Notes: generated by a model not told the origin, from the letters alone. Counted from the first letter of the stretch, positions 42,999-52,317 are shown. The stretch: DNA of 64,000 nt from WHSO01 sp963732875 (GCA_963732875.1 CAVTBD010000003.1:248001-312000), one strand, 5' to 3'. A program made the numbers and translations.

Positions 42999-44198
42999 AT
43001 GGCGCGACTCGACCGCTGCTACAACATTGCCGACATGCGCGACTGCGCGCGTCGGCGCCTGCCCAAGGGCGTGTTCCAGTACATCGACCGCGGCGCCGAG
43101 GACGAGATCGCGCTCGCCGACAACCGCGAGGTGTTCCGGCGCCTCAAGCTGCGCACCAAATTCATGGTCGACCTGACCGACCGCGACATGGGCGTCGACA
43201 TCTTCGGCAAGCGCATGGAGATGCCGTTCGTGATCTCGCCGACCGGCGTCGCCGGCCTCGCCTGGTACCAGGGCGAACTGGCGCTGGCGCGTGCAGCCGC
43301 CGCCAAGGGCGTGCCGTTCACGCTCGCCACCGGCTCGATCACCGCCATGGAGAGGATCGCCGAGGCGGGCGGGCGGCTGTGGTTCCAGCTCTACATGTGG
43401 CGCGAGGAGGAGCTCTCCTACCAGCTCGTCGGCCGCGCGCGCGACGCCGGCTTCGAGGCGCTGGTGGTGACCATCGACGGGGCGCTCGGCAATAACCGCG
43501 AATACAACAAGCGCAACGGCTTCTCGATCCCGTTCACGATGTCGCCGCGCTCGGTCACCGACATGGTGCTGCATCCCGAATGGTTGCTCGGCGTCATGGG
43601 CCGCTACATGGCGACCACCGGCATGCCGCGCCACGAGAACTACCCGGCGCAATACGCCCACCGCATCACGGTCGGCACCGGGGCGCAGAAAGGCAAGGGC
43701 AATCCCGCCCGCCACCAGGCCATGACCTGGACCGACATCCGCAAGCTGCGCGACTTCTGGCCGGGCAAGCTGATCGTCAAGGGCATCCTGCGCGCCGAGG
43801 ACGCGGCAAAGGCGGTGGAAAGCGGGGCCGACGGCATCGTCGTCTCGAACCACGGCGGGCGCGCCCTCGATGCCGCCGCGCCGACGCTCGAGATCCTGCC
43901 CGAGGTGGTGGCCGCGGTCGGCGGCAAGACCACGATATTCTTCGACAGCGGGATCCGGCGCGGCAGCGACATGGTCAAGGCGCTGGCGCTCGGCGCCAAT
44001 GCCGTGTTCAGCGGCCGCGCCACGCTCTACGGCGTCTCGACCGCGGGCCAGCCGGGTGCGGAGAAGGCGCTTTCCATCCTCAAGACCGAGTTCGAGAAGA
44101 CCATGGCCTATGTCGGCTGCCGCCGCGTCTCGGAGCTGAGCCGCGACGTGTTCGCGCCCAAGAGCCTCGCCCAGCTCCTCGGCCAGACGGTGGCGTAG
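42999..44198 (+). CDS. FMN-dependent alpha-hydroxy acid dehydrogenase (lactate/mandelate type)
   Basis: 399 residues. Oxidises an L-2-hydroxy acid with FMN and passes electrons to quinone or O2. FMN/substrate motifs: FQYIDRGAEDEIALADN, MPFVISPTGVAGLAWYQGEL, LWFQLYMWREEEL, LIVKGILRAEDA and VSNHGGRALDAAAPTL, where His is the catalytic base (SNHGGRxLD), then FFDSGIRRGSDMVKALALGA. Arg in YIDRGAEDE instead of Gly is seen in mandelate-dehydrogenase-like members. Substrate cannot be fixed between lactate, mandelate and glycolate. Start ATG at 42999; the methyltransferase gene begins 1 bp after its stop. Confidence 0.9.
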   Translation: MARLDRCYNIADMRDCARRRLPKGVFQYIDRGAEDEIALADNREVFRRLKLRTKFMVDLTDRDMGVDIFGKRMEMPFVISPTGVAGLAWYQGELALARAAAAKGVPFTLATGSITAMERIAEAGGRLWFQLYMWREEELSYQLVGRARDAGFEALVVTIDGALGNNREYNKRNGFSIPFTMSPRSVTDMVLHPEWLLGVMGRYMATTGMPRHENYPAQYAHRITVGTGAQKGKGNPARHQAMTWTDIRKLRDFWPGKLIVKGILRAEDAAKAVESGADGIVVSNHGGRALDAAAPTLEILPEVVAAVGGKTTIFFDSGIRRGSDMVKALALGANAVFSGRATLYGVSTAGQPGAEKALSILKTEFEKTMAYVGCRRVSELSRDVFAPKSLAQLLGQTVA

Positions 44199-44199
44199 C

Positions 44200-45027
44200 A
44201 TGACCGACAGTAACCGCGACGCGTGGCAGGAGCGCAGCAGGTCGTGGGCGGCGAGCGCCGCCCAGGGCCGCTCGGCCGACGATACGTTCAACCAGATGGT
44301 GGTCGCGGAGGCCGGCATCCGTCCGGGCGAGGACGTGCTCGACACCGCGTCGGGCACCGGCAACCCGGCGGTCACCATCGCGCTCTCCATGGACGGGGCG
44401 GGCAGCGTCACCTGCAGCGACTTCACGCCGCGCATGCTGGAGACCGCGCGCGGGCGCGCCCAGAACCTGTCGCTCGCGATCATGCGCTTCGCCGCCTGCG
44501 ACATGACGGCGCTCGCCTTCGCCAATGAGACGTTCGACTGCGTCACCTGCCGCTTCGGCCTGATGTCGGTCGACAAGGACCGGCGCGTCCTCGCCGCGAG
44601 GGAGGCGCTGCGCGTGCTGCGCCCGGGCGGGCGCGTCGTCTACGTGGTGTGGGGCGCCTACGAGGAGAACCCGCCGTTCGTGGTGCCGCGCCGTACGGTC
44701 GCGCGCTTCCTCGGCGAGGACGAGGGCAAGCCGCCCGGGCGCCATTCCATGTCGGCGCCGGGCACGCTCACCGCGATCCTCGATGCCGCCGGCTTCGCGC
44801 GCAGCGAGGAGCGTGAGCTGCGCTACCGCAACCGCGTCGAGAACCCGCAGGAATACGTCAAGAAGGGGCTGACGCGCAGCTTTGCCGAGCAGGTCGAAGG
44901 GCTTTCCGCCGAGCGCCGCGCCGCGCTCGAGCGTGCCGTGCTCGAGGCCTGGCAGCCCCATATGGAAGGCGGCGTGCTGCAGGTGCCCAACTACGCCCGT
45001 CTCGGCATCGGCTGGAAGCGCGCCTGA
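44200..45027 (+). CDS. Class I SAM-dependent methyltransferase
   Basis: 275 residues. UbiE/UbiG-like Rossmann methyltransferase: motif I VLDTASGTGNPAVTIALSM (slightly degenerate: S in place of the usual G), CSDFTPRMLETARGRAQNL, FAACDMTALAFANETFDCVT, CRFGLMSV and LRVLRPGGRVVYVVWGAYE. Substrate unknown. Begins 1 bp after the alpha-hydroxyacid dehydrogenase stop, so the two are an operon; the C-terminal half (EYVKKGLTRSFAEQVEGLSA) is helical. Confidence 0.85.
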   Translation: MTDSNRDAWQERSRSWAASAAQGRSADDTFNQMVVAEAGIRPGEDVLDTASGTGNPAVTIALSMDGAGSVTCSDFTPRMLETARGRAQNLSLAIMRFAACDMTALAFANETFDCVTCRFGLMSVDKDRRVLAAREALRVLRPGGRVVYVVWGAYEENPPFVVPRRTVARFLGEDEGKPPGRHSMSAPGTLTAILDAAGFARSEERELRYRNRVENPQEYVKKGLTRSFAEQVEGLSAERRAALERAVLEAWQPHMEGGVLQVPNYARLGIGWKRA

Positions 45028-45052
45028 CCGTTCTTTGCGATTCTCGTCCGTA

Positions 45053-45382
45053 TCACGACCGCCGCGTGCAGAATACGGCGGCGTGGCCCGGCGTTTCCCA
45101 GCGTACTTCGCGGCCCTTGCCGCGCAGGTTGTTGGCGCCGTCGCTGTACCAGAAGCCGTCGGCCGCGCGCACCTGCCGTAGGATCGCGCGTCGCCCACCG
45201 GGTCCGATGACGCGCGCAGTGTGTGTCTCGGTATCGAAGCGCACGTTGAGCAGCGTGCCGTCGTCGCAGGCGAAGAAGTAGGGACCGAGGAACGATGCCG
45301 GCGGCGTGTTCTCGCAGGCGGCGATGGAGCCCGCCGCGAGGACGGCGACTGCGATGGCGCGGAAGATGGGAAACGATGCCAT
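45053..45382 (-). CDS. Small MliC-like lipoprotein
   Basis: 109 residues. Signal with lipobox (AIAVAVLAAGSIAACENTPP) and a short beta-rich domain: FACDDGTLLNVRFDTETHTA, ILRQVRAADGFWYSDGANNL and RGKGREVRWETPGHAAVFC. The [FY]-x-C-DDG ... YSDG--L-GKG pattern and a Cys pair match membrane-bound C-type lysozyme inhibitors (MliC), which protect peptidoglycan from host lysozyme. Similarity is by pattern only. Convergent with the methyltransferase gene, 25 bp apart. Confidence 0.7.
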   Translation of the reverse strand: MASFPIFRAIAVAVLAAGSIAACENTPPASFLGPYFFACDDGTLLNVRFDTETHTARVIGPGGRRAILRQVRAADGFWYSDGANNLRGKGREVRWETPGHAAVFCTRRS

Positions 45383-45627
45383 GGAGCTGGACCTCTGCGG
45401 TCGATGGCAGGACGGTAGCGAGCCGCGCAGCGCGGGGCAATCGCGACAATCGCGATCCCCGGACAGGGAGACGCCGGCGGCGGAGTTCCGCGCGCCGGCG
45501 TCAGTCAGGTGACGGAGATTTTATTCTGTTTCTTCTTCTTGTGCCCCTGGCGGCGCCCGGCTCTTGCGGCGGGGGCGCCTTGAAAAGCGGGCGCAGTCTA
45601 ACGGGGTATGCACGGCCTGTCCACGCT

Positions 45628-47163
45628 TTAGGGACCGGCCGCTGGGGCGCCGGCGAAAAGGTCGCGGTAGGCCTCGCGCAGGCGCGCCTTCTCGATCTTG
45701 CCCATGGTGTTGCGGGGCAGGCTGTCCACGAATACCACGCGCTTGGGCTGCTTGAACTTCGCGAGGCAGGCCGTGAGCGGCGTGGTCACGTCGCCGTCGG
45801 CCAGCGCGGCGCCGGGTTTCGCTGCCACAACGGCCACCACGGCCTCGCCGAAGTCGTCGTGGGGCACGCCGATCACGGCGCATTCGGCGACGCCCGGAAT
45901 CTCGTCGATGCGGCCCTCGACCTCGGCGGGATAGACGTTGAGCCCGCCCGAGATGATCAGGTCCTTGTCGCGCCCGACGATGGTGACATAGCCGCGTTCG
46001 TCGATGAAGCCCATGTCACCGGTGATGAAGAAGCCGTCGCGGAACTCCGCAGCGGTCTTCTCGGGCATGTTCCAGTAGCCGGCGAACACGTTCGGGCCCT
46101 GCACCTCGATCACGCCCACTTCGCCCACCGGCAGCACGCGCCCGGTGGCGGGCTCGGCGATGCGCAGGCTCACCCCCGGCAGGGGAAACCCGACCGTGCC
46201 GGCGCGGCGTTCGCCGTCGTAGGGGTTCGACGTGTTCATGCCGGTTTCCGACATGCCGTAGCGTTCCAGGATTGCGTGGCCGGTACGCGCGACGAACTCG
46301 CGGTGCACCTCGGCCGAGAGCGGCGCCGAGCCCGAGATGAACAGGCGCATGTTGCGCATGGTCTCGTGCGTGAGGTCGGCACGCAGGATCATGCGGTTGT
46401 AGAAGGTCGGCACGCCCATCAGCGCGGTCGCGCGCGGCAGCAGCGCCATCACCTGCGCGATGTCGAACCTGGGCAGGAACAGCATCCGGGCACCGGCCAG
46501 AAGAGCGATATTGGTGGCGACGAACAGGCCGTGGATATGGAAGATCGGCAGCGCGTGCATCAGCACGTCGTCGGCGGCGAAGCGCCAGCAATCGCGCAGC
46601 GTCTCGGCATTGGAGGCGAGATTGCCGTGGGTCAGCATGGCGCCCTTGGAGCGCCCGGTGGTGCCAGAGGTGTAGAGGATCGCGGCGAGGTCGCTGGCGG
46701 CGCGCGCGACCGGCATCGTATCGGTTGCGGCCGCTGCGTCGGCGGTGAGGCTGCCCGTACCCGCCGCATCGAGCGTTTCCACGCGGGCCGCGCCGTGGCG
46801 TGCGGCGATCACGGCGATGGCATCCTTGCGCGAGGGATCGCACATCACCATCGCGGGCCGCGCGTCGCCGATGAAATAGTCGAGCTCGACGTCGGTATAG
46901 GCGGTGTTGAGCGGCAGGAACATGCCGCCCGCCCGGATGGTCGCCAGATAGAGCGCGAGCGCCTGCCAGGACTTCTCTACCTGCACCGCGACGCGGTCGC
47001 CGGGCTTGACGCCGCGTGCCGCCAGGACCCCCGCCAGTCGCGCCGCGAGGTCGAACAACTCGCCGAAGGTTATTGTGCCGCCGTCCGGCGTCTCAATGAA
47101 CACGCGGCGTTGGTCGGGCACGGCCCCGGCGAGGCGGTCGAACAGGTGGTTCCCTTGCGTCAC
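45628..47163 (-). CDS. matB: Malonyl-CoA synthetase (acyl-CoA ligase family)
   Basis: 511 residues, ANL-superfamily acyl-CoA ligase. GTG start at 47163 gives MTQGNHLFDRLAGAVPDQRR, close to MatB starts. Core motifs: AILYTSGTTGRSKGAMLTHG (P-loop), LPIFHIHGLFVATNIALLAG, GVPTFYNRMIL, RYGMSETGMNTSNPYDGERR, ITGDMGFIDERGYVTIVGRD and catalytic Lys in LPRNTMGKIEKARLRE. SETGMNTSNPY and GVPTFYNR favour malonate over longer acids. No MatA (malonyl-CoA decarboxylase) or MatC transporter is adjacent, so the product may feed other uses. A medium-chain ligase remains possible. Confidence 0.82.
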   Translation of the reverse strand: MTQGNHLFDRLAGAVPDQRRVFIETPDGGTITFGELFDLAARLAGVLAARGVKPGDRVAVQVEKSWQALALYLATIRAGGMFLPLNTAYTDVELDYFIGDARPAMVMCDPSRKDAIAVIAARHGAARVETLDAAGTGSLTADAAAATDTMPVARAASDLAAILYTSGTTGRSKGAMLTHGNLASNAETLRDCWRFAADDVLMHALPIFHIHGLFVATNIALLAGARMLFLPRFDIAQVMALLPRATALMGVPTFYNRMILRADLTHETMRNMRLFISGSAPLSAEVHREFVARTGHAILERYGMSETGMNTSNPYDGERRAGTVGFPLPGVSLRIAEPATGRVLPVGEVGVIEVQGPNVFAGYWNMPEKTAAEFRDGFFITGDMGFIDERGYVTIVGRDKDLIISGGLNVYPAEVEGRIDEIPGVAECAVIGVPHDDFGEAVVAVVAAKPGAALADGDVTTPLTACLAKFKQPKRVVFVDSLPRNTMGKIEKARLREAYRDLFAGAPAAGP

Positions 47164-47435
47164 GGCGGCAGTATGGTCGGTGCGGTGCCGGCACGAAACC
47201 GCCAACTTCGGAGGCGGTTTGCCGCACCCCCCGCCGCTGGCGGTATGCCGCCTCGGGTCCACCGCAGATTGGGCCCGACGTGCCACAGATTTGCCATAAT
47301 GTGACTTTTTTTCCAGTAACTTAAATGACTCTTGCGTACCGTTCAAAAGAAGCACAAATTCTGCGCCGGGAAGTTCGGATGTCCTTTCCCAGCCGCCACG
47401 CAACGGCGGTTCAACTTGTCTCGTAGAGACTTTCC

Positions 47436-47615
47436 ATGGCACTCAATCAGGATACCGCGGGCCCCAAATTCACACCGTCCCGCCCCAGCAAAGTTACGAT
47501 TCTCGTTCTTCTCGGCATCATCATCGCGTTCTTCGCCATCGTCCTGACCCAGGGCGAGAAGTCGATGCAGGAGATAAAGAACCAGCCGCCGGCCGCGACC
47601 TCCACCCAGGAGTAG
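47436..47615 (+). CDS. 59-residue single-helix membrane protein
   Basis: A short gene with good support: ATG at 47436, host-like codon use, stop at 47613-47615 and a terminator downstream. Translation begins MALNQDTAGPKFTPSRPSK; one helix follows, VTILVLLGIIIAFFAIVLTQ, then a polar tail EKSMQEIKNQPPAATSTQE. The basic segment before the helix predicts an N-in orientation. Not recognised. It is transcribed divergently from the malonyl-CoA synthetase gene. Confidence 0.65.
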   Translation: MALNQDTAGPKFTPSRPSKVTILVLLGIIIAFFAIVLTQGEKSMQEIKNQPPAATSTQE

Positions 47616-47660
47616 GCGCGCGGGCGCACTCGCGCCAAGCCGCTGCAGCATCGAGCACAG

Positions 47661-47690
47661 GAAGCGCCCCTCGCGTAGGGGCGCTTCTTT
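47661..47690 (+). terminator. Terminator after the 59-residue gene
   Basis: GAAGCGCCCC-TCGCGTA-GGGGCGCTTC followed by TTTGCGTTT. Confidence 0.85.
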
Positions 47691-47761
47691 GCGTTTGGAG
47701 TACCCGCCCCGGCGGGGCTAACATCGCCTCCTGGGGCATCGCACCCGGTTCGCCGGGTGCC

Positions 47762-47876
47762 TAGAGCAGGGTCGGTTCAGATTGATTCAATCTGGACCGT
47801 GAATCCTGCTCTAGATTGAAAATGTGGAGCCTGATTCACGGCTCAGGATCGTTCCGATCCGAGCCGATCAGGCTCC
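47762..47876 (-). repeat. Two-hairpin repeat, family 2, copy 2 (reverse orientation)
   Basis: Hairpin B first: AGAGCAGG ... CCTGCTCT with core GGTTCAGATTGA-TTCAATCTGGACC; then A: AGCCTGAT ... ATCAGGCT with GGATCGTTCCGATCC. It lies directly upstream of the VOC gene. Confidence 0.85.
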
Positions 47877-47897
47877 AGGCTCCGAAGGAGATGCACC

Positions 47898-48290
47898 ATG
47901 ACCACTACGACTGAAAAGACCGCGGCGAAGCCCGCGGTCCGGTGTTCGGGTATCGATCACGTCGTGCTCCATGTGAAGGACCCGGCGCGTTCGGTGCGGT
48001 TCTACGTGGACGTGCTCGGCATGGAGGTGAAGCACGCCGGCTCGGGCTACGCCTTCCTCCGCTGCGGTGAACAGCTGTTCGGCCTGTTCGGATCGGACGG
48101 CACCGAGGATGTTGGCAGGGGCGCGGAACTCTCGCACCTCGCCTTCAACGTGGACAAGGGTACCGTTGCGGCGATCAGGAAGGCGCTCGCGGAGCGCGGC
48201 GTCGAGGTCTCGGGCCGGCGCGGCGATCCCGACTGCATCTATTTCTCCGATCCCGACGGCCACCGCCTGCAGATCGTCGTGCCGGAATAG
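47898..48290 (+). CDS. VOC-superfamily (glyoxalase/dioxygenase) protein
   Basis: 130 residues, a single vicinal-oxygen-chelate unit with two beta-alpha-beta-beta-beta modules. GIDHVVLHVKDPARSVRFYV (first metal His), DVLGMEVKH, LSHLAFNVDKGTVAAIRKAL (second His) and YFSDPDGHRLQIVV, where a Glu is usual at the last position. The substrate is unknown. AAGGAGATGCACC before the ATG at 47898 is a good ribosome site, right after a family-2 repeat. Confidence 0.85.
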   Translation: MTTTTEKTAAKPAVRCSGIDHVVLHVKDPARSVRFYVDVLGMEVKHAGSGYAFLRCGEQLFGLFGSDGTEDVGRGAELSHLAFNVDKGTVAAIRKALAERGVEVSGRRGDPDCIYFSDPDGHRLQIVVPE

Positions 48291-48317
48291 CACCGGAGTA
48301 TCGTTGGCGCCGCTCCG

Positions 48318-48692
48318 CTAGTAGTGGAGCTGCTTGCGCTTTTCCTCGAATTCCTTGGCGTCGATCTCGCCTTTGGCAAAGCGCTCCTCGAGCGTGTCGA
48401 GCGCGCGCGAGCCATGGCCGTGGCCGTAGCCGCAGCGCGGGCAAGCGCCGTGATTGTCGTAACGACCGTGACTGGCGAGCCGCCACAGGGCGATGGCGAG
48501 GACGATGATGCCGACGACGACGATCACCATCATCAGCGGGCCCAGGAACCACCCATGCCCCCAGCCGGGACCCCAGCCGCCGTACATCATGCGGCCATAG
48601 CCGTAGCCGGGCCCCGGGCCCTGCTGCGCGAGGGCCGGCGTCGCCATGATCGCGGCAAGGCCGGTGAAGAGAAGCGAAGTGACGTATCTCAT
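48318..48692 (-). CDS. SHOCT-domain small membrane protein
   Basis: 124 residues. Signal-like MRYVTSLLFTGLAAIMATPA, a Gly/Tyr/Trp-rich stretch (GPGPGYGYGRMMYGGWGPGW), one membrane helix (LGPLMMVIVVVGIIVLAIAL), a small ACPRCGYGHGHG element and a C-terminal SHOCT motif ALDTLEERFAKGEIDAKEFE. SHOCT proteins are widespread, often with electron-transport or stress genes; function unknown. Convergent with the VOC gene, 27 bp apart. Confidence 0.82.
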   Translation of the reverse strand: MRYVTSLLFTGLAAIMATPALAQQGPGPGYGYGRMMYGGWGPGWGHGWFLGPLMMVIVVVGIIVLAIALWRLASHGRYDNHGACPRCGYGHGHGSRALDTLEERFAKGEIDAKEFEEKRKQLHY

Positions 48693-48790
48693 GACCGTTC
48701 TCCCTTCAGGTGCTGGGAACGCGCGGACCTTAGGCCCCGATGGAACGTCGGGCAATCGGGAGAATTACTTATGGCGTAGCGGCTCTTTGC

Positions 48791-49723
48791 CTACTCGCCC
48801 GCCACCACCGGGTTGACGATAGTGCCAATTTTCTCGATCTCCATGCGCACGGTATCGCCCGGCTTGAGGAAGATGCCGCGCGGCCGGCCCACGCCCGACG
48901 GCGTGCCGGTCGAGATCACGTCGCCCGGCAGCAGCGTGAAGTGCTCCGACAGGAACTCGATCTGCTCGTTGATATTGAAGGTCATGTCGTCGGTATTGGA
49001 GTTCTGCATCAGTTCGTCGTTGACCCAGGTCTTGAGGGCGAGCTTGTGCGGATCGCCGATGAATTCGGCCGGCACCATCACCGGGCCCATGGGCGCGCCG
49101 GTGTCGCAGCTCTTGTGCAGGATCCAGTCGCGCGACCACTGCGGCCAGTCTTCGCGGTGGCCGATGTCGCGCAGCGACACGTCGTGGCAGATGGTGTAGC
49201 CCGCGACGTAGCCGAGCGCGTCCCTGGCCTTGACGTTGCGCGCGGGCTTGCCGATCACGACCGCGAGCTCCACTTCCCAGTCCGCCTGCTTGGAGGTGTG
49301 CGGGATGCGGATCGCCTCGCCGGTGCCGATCACGCCCTGGCGCGCCAGCTTGATGAAGAAGTAGGGGCGGCGCTTGGCCTTGTCGTAGCCAGCGCCGCCG
49401 GCCATCTCGCGGGTATGGGCGCCGTAGTTGGAGCCCGCCATGAACAGGGTATTGGGGTAGAGCAGCGGTGCCCTGAGCGTCACCTTGTCGATGACGCCGA
49501 CCTCGGCACTGGCGAGCTTGCCCGAAGCCGCGGCTTCGGCGAAGCCCGCCACCACCTTGCGCGAGTTTTCCCAGTCGCGCACCAGGTTGATGGTGCGGTA
49601 GCCGGCGAGCTCGGTGCCCATCGAGTCGGCGGCGCGTAGCAGGTCATAGACCTTGCCCGCGACGTTGATGCCCGCTCGGGCGGCGCCGGACGCATCGGCG
49701 TAGTTCAGCAGCGAATACATCAT
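48791..49723 (-). CDS. Fumarylacetoacetate hydrolase-family protein
   Basis: 310 residues. Metal-dependent hydrolase, decarboxylase or isomerase for acylpyruvates and catechol-pathway acids. Core: LYPNTLFMAGSNYGAHTREM, KQADWEVELAVVIGKPARNV (Glu pair binding Mg2+/Mn2+), GYTICHDVSLRDIGHR, WILHKSCDTGAPMGPVMV and LPGDVISTGTPSGVGRPRGI. All metal ligands appear present. Exact reaction (2-hydroxyhepta-dienedioate isomerase, acylpyruvase, oxaloacetate decarboxylase) cannot be chosen. ATG at 49723 is followed by a second Met. Transcribed alone. Confidence 0.88.
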   Translation of the reverse strand: MMYSLLNYADASGAARAGINVAGKVYDLLRAADSMGTELAGYRTINLVRDWENSRKVVAGFAEAAASGKLASAEVGVIDKVTLRAPLLYPNTLFMAGSNYGAHTREMAGGAGYDKAKRRPYFFIKLARQGVIGTGEAIRIPHTSKQADWEVELAVVIGKPARNVKARDALGYVAGYTICHDVSLRDIGHREDWPQWSRDWILHKSCDTGAPMGPVMVPAEFIGDPHKLALKTWVNDELMQNSNTDDMTFNINEQIEFLSEHFTLLPGDVISTGTPSGVGRPRGIFLKPGDTVRMEIEKIGTIVNPVVAGE

Positions 49724-49814
49724 GAAGTTCCCCTGTGTGATTGAGTCCGCACCGCGGCTTTCGCTCATTAAAGCCGAGCGTACCCCTGCTTGTCCACGCG
49801 GGGCGAGATGTCGA

Positions 49815-50825
49815 TCACAGCCAGCGCAGGCGCCGGAACAGCCACAGTATCACCGCGGCGGCAAGGCCGAGCCCGCCGGTCACCAGCCAGAACGCGCCCG
49901 GGGCATCCTTGGCGCCCGGCAGCCCGTCGACGTTGATGCCGAGCAGCCCGGTGATGAAGCTCAACGGCAGGAGTACGGCTGCCACAACGGTGAGCACGTA
50001 CATGGTGCGGTTCATGTTCTCGCTGACCCGGTTGCGCAGCTCGTCCTGGATAACGGCGCCGCGGTCGCGCAGGGCATCGAGGTCCTCGACGTAGCGGGTG
50101 ATATGGTCGGACACCTCGCGCAGCTGCGCCTTGTGGGTGGTCGTCAGCCACGGCACGGTCTCCGACATCAGGCGCGTCATGGCCTCGCGCTGGGGCGCGA
50201 GATAGCGCCTGAGCCCGATCGCCTGGCGCCGCACTCGGCTGAGTTCGCGCCGGGTCTCCGCCGACGATGCGGCAGGTCCCCCGGTCTTCTCACCGTCGAG
50301 AACTTCGTCCTCGAGCGCGTCCACGCTCTCGCTGAGCTCGTCGAGCGTCGGGCCCATGCGCCGCATCAGCCGGTCGGCGATGAACACCAGGAAGTCGCCG
50401 GTGCCCGCCGGTCCCTTGCCCGCGGCGAGTGCTTCGCGCGCGTCGTTAACCGCCATGATGCGCCGGTGGCGGGTGGTGACGACCCGATCGGGGCCGATCC
50501 AAAAGCGCACCGAAACCATGTCATCGGGATCGGATTCCGGGTTGAGGTTGACGCCGCGCAGCGTAGCCAGCAGGTGATCCCCGAACGGCACCGAACGCGG
50601 TCTAGTTTCATCGGCAAGGAGCGTCTCGGCGGCCTGGGAGTCGGCGACGTTGGCGCGCACCCAGGCCATGGCGTCGGGATCGCGGAAATCGAGATGCACC
50701 CACAGCGTGCCGGCGCCGGGCCGCCACGCCGCGACCGCGTCCCAGCCGACTTCGCGCCCGCCGCCCCTGCCGTCGAACAGCACGGCACAGATGAGACCCT
50801 TCTGCGCATTTTCGTCCCCGCTCAT
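49815..50825 (-). CDS. CorA-family divalent cation transporter (ZntB-like)
   Basis: 336 residues. A large N-terminal cytoplasmic domain (~1-265) leads to two C-terminal helices, MYVLTVVAAVLLPLSFITGL and FWLVTGGLGLAAAVILWLF. The pore signature is GIN (LLGINVDGLPG) instead of GMN, a ZntB-type feature, with FRRLRW at the end. Pentameric Zn2+ or Mg2+ transport is expected; zinc export versus import is debated for ZntB. Confidence 0.88.
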   Translation of the reverse strand: MSGDENAQKGLICAVLFDGRGGGREVGWDAVAAWRPGAGTLWVHLDFRDPDAMAWVRANVADSQAAETLLADETRPRSVPFGDHLLATLRGVNLNPESDPDDMVSVRFWIGPDRVVTTRHRRIMAVNDAREALAAGKGPAGTGDFLVFIADRLMRRMGPTLDELSESVDALEDEVLDGEKTGGPAASSAETRRELSRVRRQAIGLRRYLAPQREAMTRLMSETVPWLTTTHKAQLREVSDHITRYVEDLDALRDRGAVIQDELRNRVSENMNRTMYVLTVVAAVLLPLSFITGLLGINVDGLPGAKDAPGAFWLVTGGLGLAAAVILWLFRRLRWL

Positions 50826-50985
50826 GCCCTCTCCCCTCCGTGCGGATGCGCGTTCTTGCGCGAATCATAGCAGACCGGCCCGGGCACGGTACCCCCGGCG
50901 CGCCGCACGGACAGATAGATTGGCCGGTAGCACAGGAGCGGCTAGTCTTGGTGCAGGCCCGTGAACGGGCCACGAGGGGAGAGCG

Positions 50986-52317
50986 GTGCAGGACTGGTTC
51001 AACGCGGAGACATGGGAGCGGTGGCTGGCCCAGGCCCAGGCCTGGGTGCGCACCGACGTGCTGGTGGTCGCCAACCTGATCCAGCTCGGCGGCATCGTTG
51101 CGGCGCTTCTTCTCGCCCGCCTGGTGGCGCCGGCGTTCGCGCGCACCGTCGGGCGACTCAAGCTCCGGCTGGGCGGATTCGGCTGGGTCGAGCTGGCACT
51201 GGCCGAGCTCGAGGAGCAGGCGCTGCCGCTGGTGTGGCTCGCGATCCAGTGGGTGATGTTCGCGCTTGCTACCGGCACGCCGCTCGGCGGCAACCTGATC
51301 GAGATCGCCGTTACCCTGCTGGTGGCCTGGGTGGTGATCCAGTTCGCCGCCGCGCTGATCCGCAACCACGACCTGCGCCGCGGGGTCGCTATCCTGGCCT
51401 GGACCGTGGCGGCACTCAACGTGCTCGGCCTGCTCGACCCGATCATCGAAGTGCTCGATTCGATCGGCGTCCGGATCGGCGGCTTCCATCTCACGGTCAT
51501 GGTCGTGATCAAGGGCGCGGTGCTGTTCGCGGTGCTGCTGTGGACGGCGCTGCTCGCCTCGCGCACGCTGGAGCGGCGCCTCGGCGCCGCGCCGCGCCTG
51601 TCGCCTTCGGTCAAGGTGCTGTTCGGCCAGCTCTCCAAGATCATATTCGTGACCGTCGCGGTGGTGGTGTCGCTCGCCTCGGTCGGCGTCGACCTCACCG
51701 CGTTCGCGGTGTTCACCGGCGCGCTCGGCGTCGGCATCGGCCTTGGCCTGCAGAAGGTGGTCGCCAACCTGTTCTCCGGCGTGCTGCTGCTGATGGACCA
51801 TTCGATCAAGCCGGGCGACGTGATCGCCGTGGGCCAGACCTACGGCTGGATCAACTTCATGGGCGCGCGCTACGTTTCGGTGATCACGCGCGACGGCACC
51901 GAGCACTTGATCCCGAACGAGACCCTGGTCACGACGCCGGTCGAGAACTGGTCCTATTCCAATAATCTGCTACGCATCCACATCCCGATCGGCGTTTCCT
52001 ACAAGTGCGATCTGCACAAGGCGATTGCACTGGTGGCCGAAGCCTGCGCCGACACGCCGCGCGTGCTCAAGGAGCCCAAGAGCGTGATCCTGCTCAAGGG
52101 CTTCGGCGACAGCTCGGTCGATCTCGAGGCGCGCATCTGGATCAACGATCCGCGCAACGGCGTCAGCAACGTCAAGAGCGACGTGCTGCTCCGGGTATGG
52201 GACAAGTTCCGGGAGCACGGAATAGAAATTCCGTTCCCCCAGCGCGACCTGCATATCCGCTCCAGCGAGGTCGGCGTTGCGGCGATGCCCGGGAACGACG
52301 GGGGCGCGGGCGGCTGA
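50986..52317 (+). CDS. MscS-family mechanosensitive channel (1)
   Basis: 443 residues. Several N-terminal helices (VVANLIQLGGIVAALLLARL, WLAIQWVMFALATG, LIEIAVTLLVAWVVIQFAAA, VMVVIKGAVLFAVLLWTALL) precede the pore helix GVGIGLGLQKVVANLFSG and the beta domain DHSIKPGDVIAVGQTYGWIN. The C-terminal vestibule ends GIEIPFPQRDLHIRS, typical of MscS. It opens under membrane tension to release osmolytes. GTG start at 50986 after GAGGGGAGAG. A second, longer MscS homologue lies at 57.8 kb. Confidence 0.92.
   Translation: MQDWFNAETWERWLAQAQAWVRTDVLVVANLIQLGGIVAALLLARLVAPAFARTVGRLKLRLGGFGWVELALAELEEQALPLVWLAIQWVMFALATGTPLGGNLIEIAVTLLVAWVVIQFAAALIRNHDLRRGVAILAWTVAALNVLGLLDPIIEVLDSIGVRIGGFHLTVMVVIKGAVLFAVLLWTALLASRTLERRLGAAPRLSPSVKVLFGQLSKIIFVTVAVVVSLASVGVDLTAFAVFTGALGVGIGLGLQKVVANLFSGVLLLMDHSIKPGDVIAVGQTYGWINFMGARYVSVITRDGTEHLIPNETLVTTPVENWSYSNNLLRIHIPIGVSYKCDLHKAIALVAEACADTPRVLKEPKSVILLKGFGDSSVDLEARIWINDPRNGVSNVKSDVLLRVWDKFREHGIEIPFPQRDLHIRSSEVGVAAMPGNDGGAGG

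Noticed and set aside
45521..45883. Minus-strand Arg-rich frame at the end of the malonyl-CoA synthetase gene
   Set aside because: It overlaps the C-terminal catalytic part of the synthetase in another frame and resembles composition-driven noise.
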